This document shows positions 1 through 9,463 of a stretch of DNA of 64,000 bases, piece by piece. The notes beneath the pieces were generated by a model, which was given only the letters and a program-made list of their open reading frames with translations, was not told the DNA's origin and ran no database searches. The position numbers and the translations under genes were made by a program. Numbering within the stretch: position 1 is the first letter of the stretch; every line of letters starts with the position of its first letter. Source of the DNA: Croceibacterium mercuriale (GTDB lineage: Bacteria; Pseudomonadota; Alphaproteobacteria; Sphingomonadales; Sphingomonadaceae); assembly GCF_000802385.1 (NCBI RefSeq), contig NZ_JTDN01000002.1:620001-684000 (forward strand), written 5' to 3'.

Positions 1-1592
1 TCAACAAGAGCGGCGACATCCCCATGTGGTCGATGGAATATTCGCGCGATGAATCGGCCCGGGCGTATCAGGACAACTGGACCCCGCCGTTCCATCAGGA
101 CGCGCCCGACTACAACCGCAACGGCGACAGCCAGGCGGCGGAGGATGTGCGGCGCTGGTGGGAATATTACCGCGTGCGTCCGGGCACCGGCACTCGCGTC
201 AGTTCGGGCGGGGTCAACATCATCTGGTCCGACAGCAACACCCATTTCCGCGGCGACAACAATTACCGCCGCTCCGGCGAGGTCGATGCGGTGCGCCTGC
301 CAAAGCCCAGTTTTTTCGCCCATCAGGTGATGTGGAACGGCTGGGTCGATCCGGCGCCGGGCACATATATCGTCGGCCACTGGAACTACGCCCCCGGCGT
401 GGTGAAGCCGCAGATGGTGGTTTCCACCGGCGAGCGGGTGGAGCTGTTCCTGAACGGCCGCTCGCTGGGCCTGGGGGAGCGGAGCAACGGCTTCCTGTTC
501 ACCTGGCCGGACGTGGTGTGGAACGGCGGTGTGCTGGAGGCGGTGGCCACCCATGCGGATGGCGCCGTGACCCGGCACACGGTGGAGACGACCGGCGCGC
601 CGGCCGCACTGAAGCTGACGCCGCATACCAGCCCCCGCGGGCTGGTGCTGGACGGCGCCGACATCGCGCTGGTCGATGTGGAAGTGGTGGATGATGCCGG
701 GCGCCGCGTGCCGGTGGCCGACAACATGATCCGCTGGACGGTGGAAGGCCCGGCCGAGTGGCGCGGTGGCATCGCGCAGGGCGACAGCTCCGGCAAGCCG
801 CGCGCGGCGGAAGCGGTACAGCCGGAGAACATCCCCGGCACCACCAGCCATCCGGGCACCGCGCGGGAGGAGGACAACTTCATCCTGTCGCCGAACCTGC
901 CGGTTGAAGGCGGCATCAACCGCGTGCTGGTGCGCGCCGGTACCGGCAGCGGGACCGTGCGGCTGACCGCGATTGCGGACGGCATGGCCCCGGTCACGAT
1001 CGAGCTGCCAACGGCGCAACCCGAAGCCGCCAGTGCCGGCCTGTCGCGCGACTTCCCCGAACGGCACCAGACCGCCAGCCTGTCGCGCGGACCGACGCCG
1101 AACGGGCCGTCCTTCACGCCGACCCGCACCACGCACCAGCCGGTGGCCGTCAGCGCGGCCGACAATGCGGGCGAGGTCGGTTTCGCGCATGACGACAACG
1201 AACTGACCCGCTGGTCCAGCACCGGTACGCCCGATGGGGCCGTAATCAGCTTCGATTTCGGCAAACCGGTGCTGTTGAGCGAGGTGGACCTGAAGCTGGT
1301 CGGCTGGCGCACCCGCGCCTACCCGCTGCGGTTCGAACTGGACGGCCGGACCATCTGGGAAGGCGATACGGAGCGGACGCTCGGCTACGCCAACGTCGCC
1401 TTCCCCCCGGCGCAGGGCCGGGTGCTGCGCATCGTGCAGACCGCGCCGGTCGCCGATCGCGACGCGTTCGGGCAGATCGTGGAACTTGCCACCGCGCGGC
1501 AGGCCGGCGACACCGGTGCGAACGAGGTGCCGCCCGGCTGGAACCTGGGCATCGTGGAGGCAGACTTCCACGGACCGGCGGGCGCCTGGTAG
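1..1592 (+). CDS. Glycoside hydrolase family 2 (beta-galactosidase-like), 5'-truncated by the window edge
   Basis: The reading frame is open from base 3 to the TAG at 1590-1592, so only about the last 530 residues are visible. They begin at the end of a GH2 TIM barrel: the WSMEYS stretch (Glu at about residue 13 of the visible part) is a candidate nucleophile position. Next come a DUF4982-type beta domain (around WNYAPG and VELFLNGRSLG), another beta-sandwich, and a C-terminal discoidin/F5-8C-like module with DDNELTRWSS and VDLKLVGW, which suggests carbohydrate binding. This build is usual for extracytoplasmic beta-galactosidases and related exo-enzymes of plant cell-wall loci; the exact linkage cannot be told. 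The next gene starts 13 bases after the stop, so the two are probably co-transcribed. Confidence 0.85.
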   Translation, partial: NKSGDIPMWSMEYSRDESARAYQDNWTPPFHQDAPDYNRNGDSQAAEDVRRWWEYYRVRPGTGTRVSSGGVNIIWSDSNTHFRGDNNYRRSGEVDAVRLPKPSFFAHQVMWNGWVDPAPGTYIVGHWNYAPGVVKPQMVVSTGERVELFLNGRSLGLGERSNGFLFTWPDVVWNGGVLEAVATHADGAVTRHTVETTGAPAALKLTPHTSPRGLVLDGADIALVDVEVVDDAGRRVPVADNMIRWTVEGPAEWRGGIAQGDSSGKPRAAEAVQPENIPGTTSHPGTAREEDNFILSPNLPVEGGINRVLVRAGTGSGTVRLTAIADGMAPVTIELPTAQPEAASAGLSRDFPERHQTASLSRGPTPNGPSFTPTRTTHQPVAVSAADNAGEVGFAHDDNELTRWSSTGTPDGAVISFDFGKPVLLSEVDLKLVGWRTRAYPLRFELDGRTIWEGDTERTLGYANVAFPPAQGRVLRIVQTAPVADRDAFGQIVELATARQAGDTGANEVPPGWNLGIVEADFHGPAGAW

Positions 1593-1605
1593 ACGGGAGC
1601 AGGGC

Positions 1606-2853
1606 ATGAAGGTCGGACGGGCATTTGCGGGCGGGGTGCTGCTGTGGCTGGCGCTGCCGGCGGCGGCGCAGCAGGATACGGCGGAGACGCACTGGATTGC
1701 CGGCTGGACGCAGCCGATGATGGCGGCGGCGGAGGCGGGCAGCGCACCGCCTGCGGACAGCACGGTACGCGTGCAGGTGCTGGTCACCGCCACCGGCCCG
1801 CGCATCCGCCTGCGCTTCAGCAACGCCTTCGGGACGGAGCCGCTGCTGCTGCAACAGGTGCGCGTGGCCCATGCCACGCAGCCGGGGCAGGACCTGGTCG
1901 ATCCGGCCAGCACGCAGGCGGTCGCCTTCGGCGGTTCCGCGTGGGTCATCATCCCGCCGGGCGCGGAGTACCTGTCCGATCCGGTGGCGTTGCCGGCGAC
2001 GGCGGGCGGCACGGTGGCGGTCACCTTCCACCTGCCACAGGCGAGCGCCTCCGTCGGATCGGTGCCGCAGGGGATCAGTTTCGTTGCACCCGGCGCGGTC
2101 GGGGGCGATCCCGCCAGCTTGCCCGGCGGCGCGAGCAGCAACCGCCTGCCGGTGCTGACGGGCGTGCATGTGGCGGCGGACCGCTGCGCGCGCACCATTG
2201 CCGCGATCGGCAATTCCATCACCGCGCATGGCGGCGGCACGGTGACCGGCGCGGATCGCTGGACCGAGGTGCTGGCCACGCGGCTGCGGGCGGATGCGGG
2301 TACCAGCGGGTGGAGCGTGGTCAATCTTGGGATCAGCGGCGGGCGCGTGGCGAAGGCCGGCACCGGCCAGGCGGCGACCGCCCGGTTCGAGCGGGACGTG
2401 CTGTCGCAGCCCGGCCTCGCCACAATCGTGGTGTTCGAAGGGGTCAACGATGTCGGCAAGCTGGTGCGGGAGGAGCCGGTCACGCCGGAGTCGCGCGCCC
2501 GCACGGTGGCCAGCGTGATCGAGGGCTATCGCCAGATGATCGCGCGGGCGCACGATGCCGGTGTGCGGATCGTGGGCATGACGATCCTGCCGTTCCGCGA
2601 CACGCCCACCTATCGCTCCGACGCTGCGGCCGAGGAGGACCGGCAGGCGCTGAACCGGTGGATCCGCCAACCCGGCCATTTCGATGCGGTGATCGACCTC
2701 GACCCTGCCATGACCGATCCGGTGCGGCCGGGTTACCTGCTGCCGGCGGTCGATCGCGGCGACGGGCTGCATCCCTCCCCCGCAGGACAGGCGGTGCTGG
2801 GTGCAGCGATACCGCTGGAAGCACTCTCCGCGCCGATGGCCGGATGCCCGTGA
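1606..2853 (+). CDS. Secreted SGNH/GDSL-type esterase
   Basis: A protein of 415 aa with an N-terminal signal peptide (MKVGRAFAGG to AAAQQ) and a beta-rich N-terminal half. The SGNH hydrolase fold follows: block I is IGNSI (catalytic Ser at about residue 204, with Asn in place of the usual Asp of GDS), an oxyanion Gly in LGISGG, block III is EGVND, and block V is DGLHPS with the catalytic Asp/His. Such two-part esterases usually deacylate carbohydrate or plant esters in the periplasm; the substrate is not visible. The start was chosen at 1606 because of the signal peptide and a GGGAG-type ribosome site just upstream; the open frame runs further 5' but overlaps the GH2 gene. It sits directly behind the GH2 gene. 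Confidence 0.85.
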   Translation: MKVGRAFAGGVLLWLALPAAAQQDTAETHWIAGWTQPMMAAAEAGSAPPADSTVRVQVLVTATGPRIRLRFSNAFGTEPLLLQQVRVAHATQPGQDLVDPASTQAVAFGGSAWVIIPPGAEYLSDPVALPATAGGTVAVTFHLPQASASVGSVPQGISFVAPGAVGGDPASLPGGASSNRLPVLTGVHVAADRCARTIAAIGNSITAHGGGTVTGADRWTEVLATRLRADAGTSGWSVVNLGISGGRVAKAGTGQAATARFERDVLSQPGLATIVVFEGVNDVGKLVREEPVTPESRARTVASVIEGYRQMIARAHDAGVRIVGMTILPFRDTPTYRSDAAAEEDRQALNRWIRQPGHFDAVIDLDPAMTDPVRPGYLLPAVDRGDGLHPSPAGQAVLGAAIPLEALSAPMAGCP

Positions 2854-2884
2854 CGGCTTGTCGCCGCGGGTGAGGCAGTTGTAA

Positions 2885-2898
2885 TGCTAACGCTAACA
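2885..2898. promoter_or_regulatory. LacI-type operator candidate (TGnTAnCGnTAnCA)
   Basis: TGCTAACGCTAACA is an imperfect palindrome centred on CG with symmetric TG/CA and TA/TA contacts, as in LacI/GalR-family operators. It lies 27 bases upstream of the manD start. Near-identical sites flank the divergent GH2/GH3 promoters at 45454 and 45663. The protein that binds it is not identified. Confidence 0.5.
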
Positions 2899-2924
2899 CA
2901 AGACCTCTGAGGGAGAGTTCCATC

Positions 2925-4133
2925 GTGAAGATCACCGCCGCCCGTGTCATCGTCACCTGTCCCGGGCGTAACTTCGTCACCCTCAAGATCGAGACCGACC
3001 AGGGCGTTTACGGCATCGGCGATGCCACGCTGAACGGGCGGGAACTGGCGGTCGCCTCCTATCTCACCGACCATGTGATCCCCTGCCTGATCGGCATGGA
3101 CCCGCAACGGATCGAGGATATCTGGCAGTATCTGTACCGCGGTGCCTACTGGCGGCGCGGGCCGGTGACGATGCGGGCGGTCGCCGCGGTCGACGTGGCG
3201 CTGTGGGACATCAAGGCCAAGATGGCTGGCATGCCGCTGTACCAGCTGCTGGGAGGGCGCAGCCGCGATGCCGTGATGGTCTATGGCCATGCCAACGGCG
3301 CCGATATCGAACAGACGGTGGACGCGGTCGGCCAGTATATCGACATGGGCTACAAGGCGATCCGCGCGCAGAGCGGCGTGCCGGGCGTGGAGAAGGCCTA
3401 TGGCGTGAGCGGCGGTACGCTGCATTACGAGCCCGCCGATGCAGCGCTGCCCACCGTTACCGGCTGGGACACGCGCAAATCGCTGAACTTCGTGCCCAAG
3501 CTGTTCGAGAAGCTGCGCGACACCTACGGCTTCGACCATCACCTGCTGCATGACGGGCATCACCGCTACACCCCGCAGGAAGCGGCCAATCTGGGCAAGA
3601 TGCTGGAACCGTTCCAGCTGTTCTGGCTGGAGGACATGACCCCGGCCGAGAACCAGGAAGCGTTCCGGCTGATCCGGCAGCACACGGTGACGCCGCTGGC
3701 CGTGGGGGAGATCTTCAACACGATCTGGGACGCCAAGGACCTGATCCAGAACCAGCTGATCGATTACATCCGCACCACCATCGTGGGTGCCGGCGGGGTG
3801 ACGCACCTGCGCCGGATCGCCGATCTCGCCAGCCTGTACCAGGTTCGCACCGGGTGCCATGGGGCGACCGACCTGTCGCCGGTGACCATGGGCACGGCGC
3901 TGCATTTCGATACCTGGGTGCCCAATTTCGGCATCCAGGAATATATGCGTCACACGGACGAGACCGATGCGGTGTTCCCACACGACTACCACTTCCACGA
4001 TGGTTACCTGCATTGTGGCGAGACGCCCGGCCATGGCGTGGACATCGACGAGGATCTGGCCGCCAGGTACCCCTACAAGCCCGCTTACCTGCCGGTCGCG
4101 CGGCTGGCGGACGGGCAGCTGTGGAACTGGTGA
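2925..4133 (+). CDS. manD: D-mannonate dehydratase (enolase superfamily, ManD/RspA type)
   Basis: Converts D-mannonate to 2-keto-3-deoxy-D-gluconate in the cytoplasm, the dehydration step of the glucuronate branch. The 402-aa length equals that of the characterised Novosphingobium enzyme, and the catalytic residues fall at the same numbers: Arg147 and Tyr159 (acid/base pair), Asp210 with His212 in HDGHHR, Glu236 in WLEDMTP and Glu262 in VGEIFN (metal ligands). This supports true mannonate dehydratase rather than a divergent RspA. The start is GTG at 2925, with GAGGGAG ten bases upstream. Its substrate would come from the UxuB reductase at 22218, so the two halves of the pathway lie about 19 kb apart. 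A LacI-like operator precedes it. Confidence 0.95.
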   Translation: MKITAARVIVTCPGRNFVTLKIETDQGVYGIGDATLNGRELAVASYLTDHVIPCLIGMDPQRIEDIWQYLYRGAYWRRGPVTMRAVAAVDVALWDIKAKMAGMPLYQLLGGRSRDAVMVYGHANGADIEQTVDAVGQYIDMGYKAIRAQSGVPGVEKAYGVSGGTLHYEPADAALPTVTGWDTRKSLNFVPKLFEKLRDTYGFDHHLLHDGHHRYTPQEAANLGKMLEPFQLFWLEDMTPAENQEAFRLIRQHTVTPLAVGEIFNTIWDAKDLIQNQLIDYIRTTIVGAGGVTHLRRIADLASLYQVRTGCHGATDLSPVTMGTALHFDTWVPNFGIQEYMRHTDETDAVFPHDYHFHDGYLHCGETPGHGVDIDEDLAARYPYKPAYLPVARLADGQLWNW

Positions 4134-4151
4134 TCCGCCGCCCTGGTGACA

Positions 4152-4179
4152 CGCCGGCCAGCATGGAGTGTTGCCGGCG
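4152..4179. other. Hairpin between manD and the TonB receptor
   Basis: CGCCGGC at 4152-4158 pairs with GCCGGCG at 4173-4179 across a 14-base loop, 20 bases after the manD stop. There is no T tract, so it may be a weak attenuator or mRNA-end stabiliser rather than an intrinsic terminator. In GC-rich DNA it could be chance. Confidence 0.3.
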
Positions 4180-4257
4180 CGCCACCGTCCCTGCCTGACA
4201 GGAAGCTGCCTCCCCACGTGCACGGCGATGCGCTTGCTATTCATGCGGCGCGGGTGT

Positions 4258-4268
4258 TTGTAGAACAA
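4258..4268. promoter_or_regulatory. GntR/FadR-type operator candidate TTGTAGAACAA
   Basis: A perfect TTGT-nnn-ACAA palindrome 58 bases upstream of the TonB receptor start, matching the TnGTnnnACnA pattern known for FadR-subfamily GntR regulators. The same motif occurs at 25132 (second TonB receptor) and 35861 (DUF6250-like/acetylesterase divergent promoter). No GntR gene lies in the window. Confidence 0.5.
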
Positions 4269-4325
4269 GAGCGAGCGGGGCCAACCGTCGCCACGGCCGT
4301 AACGGTCGAGCAGGGGAGATGTTGT

Positions 4326-7115
4326 ATGAGGAAGATGCAGTTCTGCGTCGCCGTTTCCGTCCTGGCCATCGTGGCCGGCGGGACCCAGGCCCATGCACAG
4401 GATGTCCGTGTACCGCCGGCCGGTGGCGGGACCAGCGCCACCGGCACGCCCGACCCGACCGGCCAGGTGCCCGTGACCACCGGCGAGCCGGACATTACCG
4501 ACGGCGCCGCGACCGACCAGATCATCGTCACCGGTCTGCGCCGCAGCCTGGAATCGGCTGCCGCGATCAAGCGCAATTCCGATGCGTTCGTGGATGCGAT
4601 CGTGGCGGAGGATATCGGCAAGCTGCCCGACACCTTCGCGTCTTCCGCACTGGCGCGCGTGTCCGGCGTCAGCGTGCTGCGCGGCGGCGGCGAGTCGGCC
4701 GGCGTCACGGTGCGCGGCCTGCCCGATATCAGCACCACCTATAACGGGCGGGAGATCTTCACCGCGGAAGGGCGCTTCGTCCAGATCCAGGACTTCCCCG
4801 CCGGCACGGTCGCCGCGCTGGAGGTGTTCAAGTCGCCCACCGCCAATCTGGTGGAAGGCGGCATCGGCGGGCAGGTCAATGTGCGTGGCCGGCGCCCGTT
4901 CGACTTCGACGGGTTCGAGATGTCTGGATCGCTGAACGGCGTGGACTGGGACCAGTCCGACAAATTGTCGTGGAACGGCAACCTGCTGGTCAGCAACCGG
5001 TGGGACACCGGCATCGGCGAGATCGGCGTTCTGGTGAATGCGTCCTATGTCGGCATCAACTTCCTGGATGCGACCCGCGAACAGTCGCTGGTGATCGGCA
5101 CGACCAGCGCGGCCAACGCGCCGGGCACCAGCGGCGGCGTCCGCTTCCCGGACGCGCAGGCCATGTTCCTGGGTTACGGCGACCGCTTCCGTCCGTCGGC
5201 CAATGCGGCAGTGCAGTGGAAGCCCACCCCGGACCTGGAGATCTATGTCGACGGTCTGTTCCAGGGCTATCGCGGCAAGGATTACAACCGCTTCATGTTC
5301 GTGCCGATCTTCGGCGAAGGCACGCAGCTGACCAACCTGACCACGCGCGAAGGCGACCCGACCATCGCCCAGAGCGCGACCGTGACGGGCGCGTTCCGGC
5401 CGGATGGCTATTACGGATCGTTCAACGGCAAGACCGACACCTTCCAGTTTGGCGGCGGCGCGATCTGGCAGCGTGACGCACTCAAGCTGTCCGCCGATGT
5501 CGCCTACACCGACAGCACCTACAGGCAGGACGGCATCAACATCGATTACGCTTTCGCCCGGTCCCCGGTGCGCAATGTCGTGTTCGAAGCCGGCGATGAT
5601 GGCGGGCCGGTCTTCGACTTTGTCAATTTCAACGTGAACGATCCCGCCAACTACATCAGCCGGGGGTTCTTCCAAGAGAACCTGGCCGTCAGCGGCAAGG
5701 ACATCCAGGCGCGGGCGGATGCGCAGTACACCTTCGATGGCGGGTTCCTGCAGCGGATCGATTTCGGCGTCCGCTTCAACGACCGCGACGCCACGCGGGA
5801 TCGCGGCGCGCCGTACATCAACAACGAGGCGGCCGGCATACCGATCACCGCGCTGCCGGTGGACTTCAACAGCCAGCCGATCGGTTTCGATTTCGGGGGC
5901 GGATTTCCGATCCGCACCTTTGCCGGCATTCCGGCCACCAGCATCCGCGACAATCTGCCGGCCTTGCGCACGTTCTACGGCGCGCCGGACGGGCAGCCCG
6001 TCTTCAACCCGGCGGAGAACTTCACCGCCAACGAGAAGGCCTATGCCGTCTACGGCCAATTGAAATATGGCTTCGACTTCGGCGGAGACATGCTGGTGGA
6101 TGGTGTCGTCGGCCTGCGCGCGGTGCGCACCGAAACCAGCATCAGCGGGTTCCAGCTCGATGGTGCGCTGGTGACCCCGATCACGGCGGAGAACGACTAC
6201 ACCGACTACCTGCCCAATGTCAGCGCACGCGTCGCCTTTACCGACGAGCTGCAGCTGCGCCTGGCCTACACCCAGACGCGCACCCGGCCCAATTTCTTCG
6301 ACCTGAACCCCACGCTGACGGTCGGCCCGCCGGTGGTGAACCCGAACCCCAACGATCCCAACAGTGCGGCGCGCGGCATCACCAGCGGCAATCCCGACCT
6401 GACGCCGCTCACGTCGAACAATTACGACATCAGCCTGGAATGGTACTTCTCGCCCAGCGGATCGCTGACCGGCGCGCTGTTCCGGCGCGACGCGCAGGGG
6501 TTCATCTCCCGCGCGATCACGTTCGAGAACGATCCGGTTTACGGCCTGGTACGGATCGACCGGCCGGAGAATACCGGCGACACCCGGTTCCAGGGCGCGG
6601 AAGTCGCCTTCACCAGCTTCCTGGATCTGGACAGCCTGCCCGAATGGGCCCGCGGCTTCGGCGTGCAGGCGAATGGCACCTATATCGATTCCGCAGGTGA
6701 CCTCGCCGTCGCGCTGGGCGGATCGCCCAACGTCACGGGGGAGCAGGTTCGCTTCAACGGCGTGTCCAAGTGGACCTACAACCTGGTCGCGCTGTACGAA
6801 CGGCCGATCTTCTCCGCCCGGCTGGCGTACAATTACCGTTCCAACTTCGTGACCTTCTACAGCATCGAGCCGCTGGACGTGGGCACCGATGGCAGTCCGC
6901 GCACCCGCGGCCTGCGGGAGCAGGGGCGCGGCCAGCTCGATTTCTCGACCACCGTCACCCCGATCCCCAACATCACCGTCGCGTTCGACGTGGTGAACGT
7001 GCTGGGCAATCCGTTGCAGCGTTATCGCGACTTCAACGACAACGGTGACGAGTTCGCGCGCCAGATCCTGTATCTGGAGCGGACCTATTCGCTGGGCGTG
7101 CGCTTCCGGTTCTGA
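4326..7115 (+). CDS. TonB-dependent receptor (TonB-Xanth-Caul type)
   Basis: An outer-membrane active transporter, probably for a plant cell-wall oligosaccharide. It has 929 aa: signal peptide to about residue 24 (THAHAQD region), a Gly/Thr/Pro-rich linker, then the TonB-box/plug region with DQIIVTG, LRRSLESA, DIGKLPD, RVSGVSVLRGGGES and VRGLPDISTTYNGRE. A 22-strand-type barrel follows and ends in LGVRFRF with a terminal Phe. The ATG at 4326 is preceded by AGGGGAG and begins the signal peptide; the open frame extends further 5' without support. There is no SusD gene, as expected outside Bacteroidota. It is followed by a GH5-like and a GH43-like enzyme that may process its cargo. A TTGTnnnACAA site lies upstream. 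Confidence 0.93.
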   Translation: MRKMQFCVAVSVLAIVAGGTQAHAQDVRVPPAGGGTSATGTPDPTGQVPVTTGEPDITDGAATDQIIVTGLRRSLESAAAIKRNSDAFVDAIVAEDIGKLPDTFASSALARVSGVSVLRGGGESAGVTVRGLPDISTTYNGREIFTAEGRFVQIQDFPAGTVAALEVFKSPTANLVEGGIGGQVNVRGRRPFDFDGFEMSGSLNGVDWDQSDKLSWNGNLLVSNRWDTGIGEIGVLVNASYVGINFLDATREQSLVIGTTSAANAPGTSGGVRFPDAQAMFLGYGDRFRPSANAAVQWKPTPDLEIYVDGLFQGYRGKDYNRFMFVPIFGEGTQLTNLTTREGDPTIAQSATVTGAFRPDGYYGSFNGKTDTFQFGGGAIWQRDALKLSADVAYTDSTYRQDGINIDYAFARSPVRNVVFEAGDDGGPVFDFVNFNVNDPANYISRGFFQENLAVSGKDIQARADAQYTFDGGFLQRIDFGVRFNDRDATRDRGAPYINNEAAGIPITALPVDFNSQPIGFDFGGGFPIRTFAGIPATSIRDNLPALRTFYGAPDGQPVFNPAENFTANEKAYAVYGQLKYGFDFGGDMLVDGVVGLRAVRTETSISGFQLDGALVTPITAENDYTDYLPNVSARVAFTDELQLRLAYTQTRTRPNFFDLNPTLTVGPPVVNPNPNDPNSAARGITSGNPDLTPLTSNNYDISLEWYFSPSGSLTGALFRRDAQGFISRAITFENDPVYGLVRIDRPENTGDTRFQGAEVAFTSFLDLDSLPEWARGFGVQANGTYIDSAGDLAVALGGSPNVTGEQVRFNGVSKWTYNLVALYERPIFSARLAYNYRSNFVTFYSIEPLDVGTDGSPRTRGLREQGRGQLDFSTTVTPIPNITVAFDVVNVLGNPLQRYRDFNDNGDEFARQILYLERTYSLGVRFRF

Positions 7116-7187
7116 CCGGAGGCGACCACCCGAGCAGCCTTGCGCGACCGGCCGCAGAGCCGGCGCGCCCACAGGAGAGAGTGACCC

Positions 7188-8333
7188 ATGGCATTCAGAC
7201 TGTTCCTTGCGCTGGCCGGATCGGCGCTGGCGCTCGCCACCGTGCCGGCCGAGGCACGCGACATCTGGTCCCCGACCGAGGCGCATGGCTGGTACGACCG
7301 GCAGCCCTGGCTGGTGGGCGCGAACTACAATCCGTCCACCGCGATCAACCAGTTCGAGATGTGGCAGGCCGACAGTTTCGATCCGCAACGGATCGACCAG
7401 GAGCTGGGCTGGGCGGAAAGCATCGGCATGAACACCATGCGCGTCTACCTGCACAACATGCTGTGGGAGGATGACGCCGAGGGGCTGAAGCAGCGGATGG
7501 ACCAGTTCCTGACCATCGCGGCGCGGCACAATATCCGGCCCATGTTCGTGCTGTTCGACAGCTGCTGGGACCCGAACCCCGTATCCGGCCCGCAACGCCC
7601 GCCCATCCCCGGCGTGCACAATTCGGGCTGGATGCAGGCGCCCGGCGCCGCGCGGCTGGCCGACCGCTCGCGGCATGGCGAGCTGGAAGCATATGTGAAG
7701 GACATCGTCGGCCACTTCGCGAATGACGACCGCGTGCTCGCCTGGGACGTGTGGAACGAGCCCAACAATGGCGGCGGCGGCAATTACCCGGCGACCCCGA
7801 ACAAGACGGAGATGGTCGCCGGCCTGCTGAACGATGTGTTCGAATGGGCCCGTTCGGCCGAACCGACGCAGCCGCTGACGTCGGGCCTGTGGATCGGGGA
7901 AAGCTGGGACAAGCGCAACACGCTGGATGCGGTGGAGCGGATCCAGGTCAGCGAATCCGACGTCAACAGCTTCCACGACTACAACTGGCCCGAACAGTTC
8001 GAGCGGCGCGCGAACCAGATGCTCAGCTATGGCCGACCGGTGCTGTGCACCGAATACATGGCACGCGGTAACGGATCGACCTTCGACGGATCGCTGCCGA
8101 TCGGCAAGCGGATGAACATCGGCATGATCAACTGGGGCTTCGTCGACGGCAAGTCGCAGACCCGCCTGCCGTGGGATTCCTGGAAGAAGCCCTATACCTT
8201 CGACGAGCCGACCATCTGGTTCCACGAGGTGTTCCGCAATGACGGCACCCCCTATCGCCAGGCGGAGACGGACCTGATCCGCCAGCTGGCGCGCGAACCC
8301 AAGGTGACGCAGGCCGCGGATCGCAATCGTTGA
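7188..8333 (+). CDS. Secreted GH5-like (cellulase-fold) glycoside hydrolase
   Basis: A 381-aa clan-A TIM-barrel hydrolase with a signal peptide (MAFRLFLALAGS to AEARD). Motifs: GANYNPS at the barrel start, GMNTMRVYLHNMLWE, then VWNEPNN with Glu191 as the likely acid/base and LCTEYMAR with Glu289 as the likely nucleophile. Proteins of this type are often labelled endo-xylanase or cellulase by default, but neither the GH5 subfamily nor the substrate can be named from sequence alone. The ATG at 7188 has GGAGAGAG upstream. It follows the TonB receptor by 72 bases and overlaps the next gene by 4 bases, so the three form an import-and-cleave unit. Confidence 0.82.
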   Translation: MAFRLFLALAGSALALATVPAEARDIWSPTEAHGWYDRQPWLVGANYNPSTAINQFEMWQADSFDPQRIDQELGWAESIGMNTMRVYLHNMLWEDDAEGLKQRMDQFLTIAARHNIRPMFVLFDSCWDPNPVSGPQRPPIPGVHNSGWMQAPGAARLADRSRHGELEAYVKDIVGHFANDDRVLAWDVWNEPNNGGGGNYPATPNKTEMVAGLLNDVFEWARSAEPTQPLTSGLWIGESWDKRNTLDAVERIQVSESDVNSFHDYNWPEQFERRANQMLSYGRPVLCTEYMARGNGSTFDGSLPIGKRMNIGMINWGFVDGKSQTRLPWDSWKKPYTFDEPTIWFHEVFRNDGTPYRQAETDLIRQLAREPKVTQAADRNR

Positions 8334-9358
8334 GCGGGCTGCTGCGGACCTGGTCGGCCGGCCTGCTGCTGGCGCTGGGCAGCACGGTCGCCGCATCGGA
8401 GGAGGCGAGCTTCGCCGGCGCTGATCCCGCGGTGCTGGTGGTGGAGGACCAGGTCTGGCTTTATCCCACCGGCGGCGATGGTGCGCTGCATGCCTGGTCG
8501 CAGACGGGGGATGGCAGCTGGCGGCGGGGCCCCGCGCTGATCCGGCTGGCCGATATCGGCTGGATCCCGCCGGCGGAGAACCGGCAGCTCTGGGCCCCGC
8601 ACATGAGCGCGGCCAATGGCCGCTACTACTTCTACTACTCGGTCGGCCCGCAGGAGCCGTATCCGGCCAAGATCGGCGTCGCCGTCTGCGACACGCCCGC
8701 CGGCCCCTGCATCGACAGCGGCCGCGCGCTGATCGACGGGGCGGATGCCACGCAGTTCGCCGGCCGCCCGGCCGGCAATTGCGCCGACGGCATGTCTCCC
8801 TCCGGCTCCGGCCAGTACCGGTTCGAGGCGATCGACCCGATGGTCTATGTCGACCCGGCTTCCGGCAAGCGGCTGCTCTATGCCGGCGGCAGCAACGGAT
8901 CGACGCTGCGGGTGTTCGAGCTGGCGCCGGACATGGTCACGCTGGAGCGGGAGGTGGCGGTGGACCAGCCGCCCTGCTTCACCGAGGGCGCCTGGATGCA
9001 CGACCGGGACGGCACCTACTACCTGTCCTACAGTTCGGGCCATTACGACCGGTCCGATTACTCCGTACGCTATGCCACGGCGCCCGGCCCGACCGGGCCG
9101 TGGACCTATCGCGGCACCATCCTGTCCAGCGGAGGCGGGTACAAGGGGCCCGGGCATCACAGCTTCTTCCGCGACCCCGATAATGGACAGATGATGATGG
9201 CCTATCACCGGTGGGAAGGACAGGCGGGCGACGGACCCTATCGCAATGCGGAGCGGCGGGTTGCGCTGGCACCGGTCGAGTACCGGGCCGACGGGACCAT
9301 CCGGCCGATCGACCTGGGCCGGGAACCGGCCAGCACCGCCACGGTTTCTCGACCTTAG
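8330..9358 (+). CDS. GH43-like five-bladed beta-propeller glycosidase
   Basis: A 342-aa periplasmic enzyme, probably arabinosidase or xylosidase. It has a short signal peptide (LLLALGSTVAAS), a propeller start with GADPAVL (catalytic base Asp), FEAIDPMVYVDP (pKa-modulating Asp) and CFTEGAWMHDRDGTYYLSYS (general acid Glu), and ends with HHSFFRDPDNGQ and AYHRWEG. The TTG start overlaps the stop of the GH5-like gene (TTGA), which suggests translational coupling. No better ATG or GTG lies near the signal peptide, but the start is less sure than the fold. It closes the TonB receptor/GH5-like/GH43 unit. Confidence 0.82.
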   Translation: MSGLLRTWSAGLLLALGSTVAASEEASFAGADPAVLVVEDQVWLYPTGGDGALHAWSQTGDGSWRRGPALIRLADIGWIPPAENRQLWAPHMSAANGRYYFYYSVGPQEPYPAKIGVAVCDTPAGPCIDSGRALIDGADATQFAGRPAGNCADGMSPSGSGQYRFEAIDPMVYVDPASGKRLLYAGGSNGSTLRVFELAPDMVTLEREVAVDQPPCFTEGAWMHDRDGTYYLSYSSGHYDRSDYSVRYATAPGPTGPWTYRGTILSSGGGYKGPGHHSFFRDPDNGQMMMAYHRWEGQAGDGPYRNAERRVALAPVEYRADGTIRPIDLGREPASTATVSRP

Positions 9359-9394
9359 CGATAGACAATGTACAAGGCTGATCGGAAGGGTGCC

Positions 9395-9463
9395 ATGCAA
9401 CTGTTCACGACCAGCCCTATGCGCCGTCCGGCCATGAACCTGACCCCGGGCGCGTCCGCATGA
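9395..9463 (+). CDS. Possible 22-codon leader ORF coupled to the symporter
   Basis: ATG at 9395 has GGAAGGG just upstream and opens a 22-codon frame (MQLFTTSPMRRPAMNLTPGA..) whose TGA overlaps the ATG of the symporter as ATGA. The symporter itself has no clear ribosome site, so its translation may depend on this short frame. No homology is recognised and it may be fortuitous. Confidence 0.3.
   Translation: MQLFTTSPMRRPAMNLTPGASA

Noticed and set aside
4146-4325. N-terminal extension of the first TonB receptor from 4146
   Set aside because: The signal peptide begins at 4326 behind a good ribosome site, and an operator-like palindrome lies inside the extension.
2733-8396. 1887-codon open frame on - across manD, the TonB receptor and the GH5-like gene
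   Set aside because: It is antisense to clearly homologous genes, is rich in Arg/His/Gly/Gln with no recognisable domain, and reflects the scarcity of stops in GC-rich DNA.
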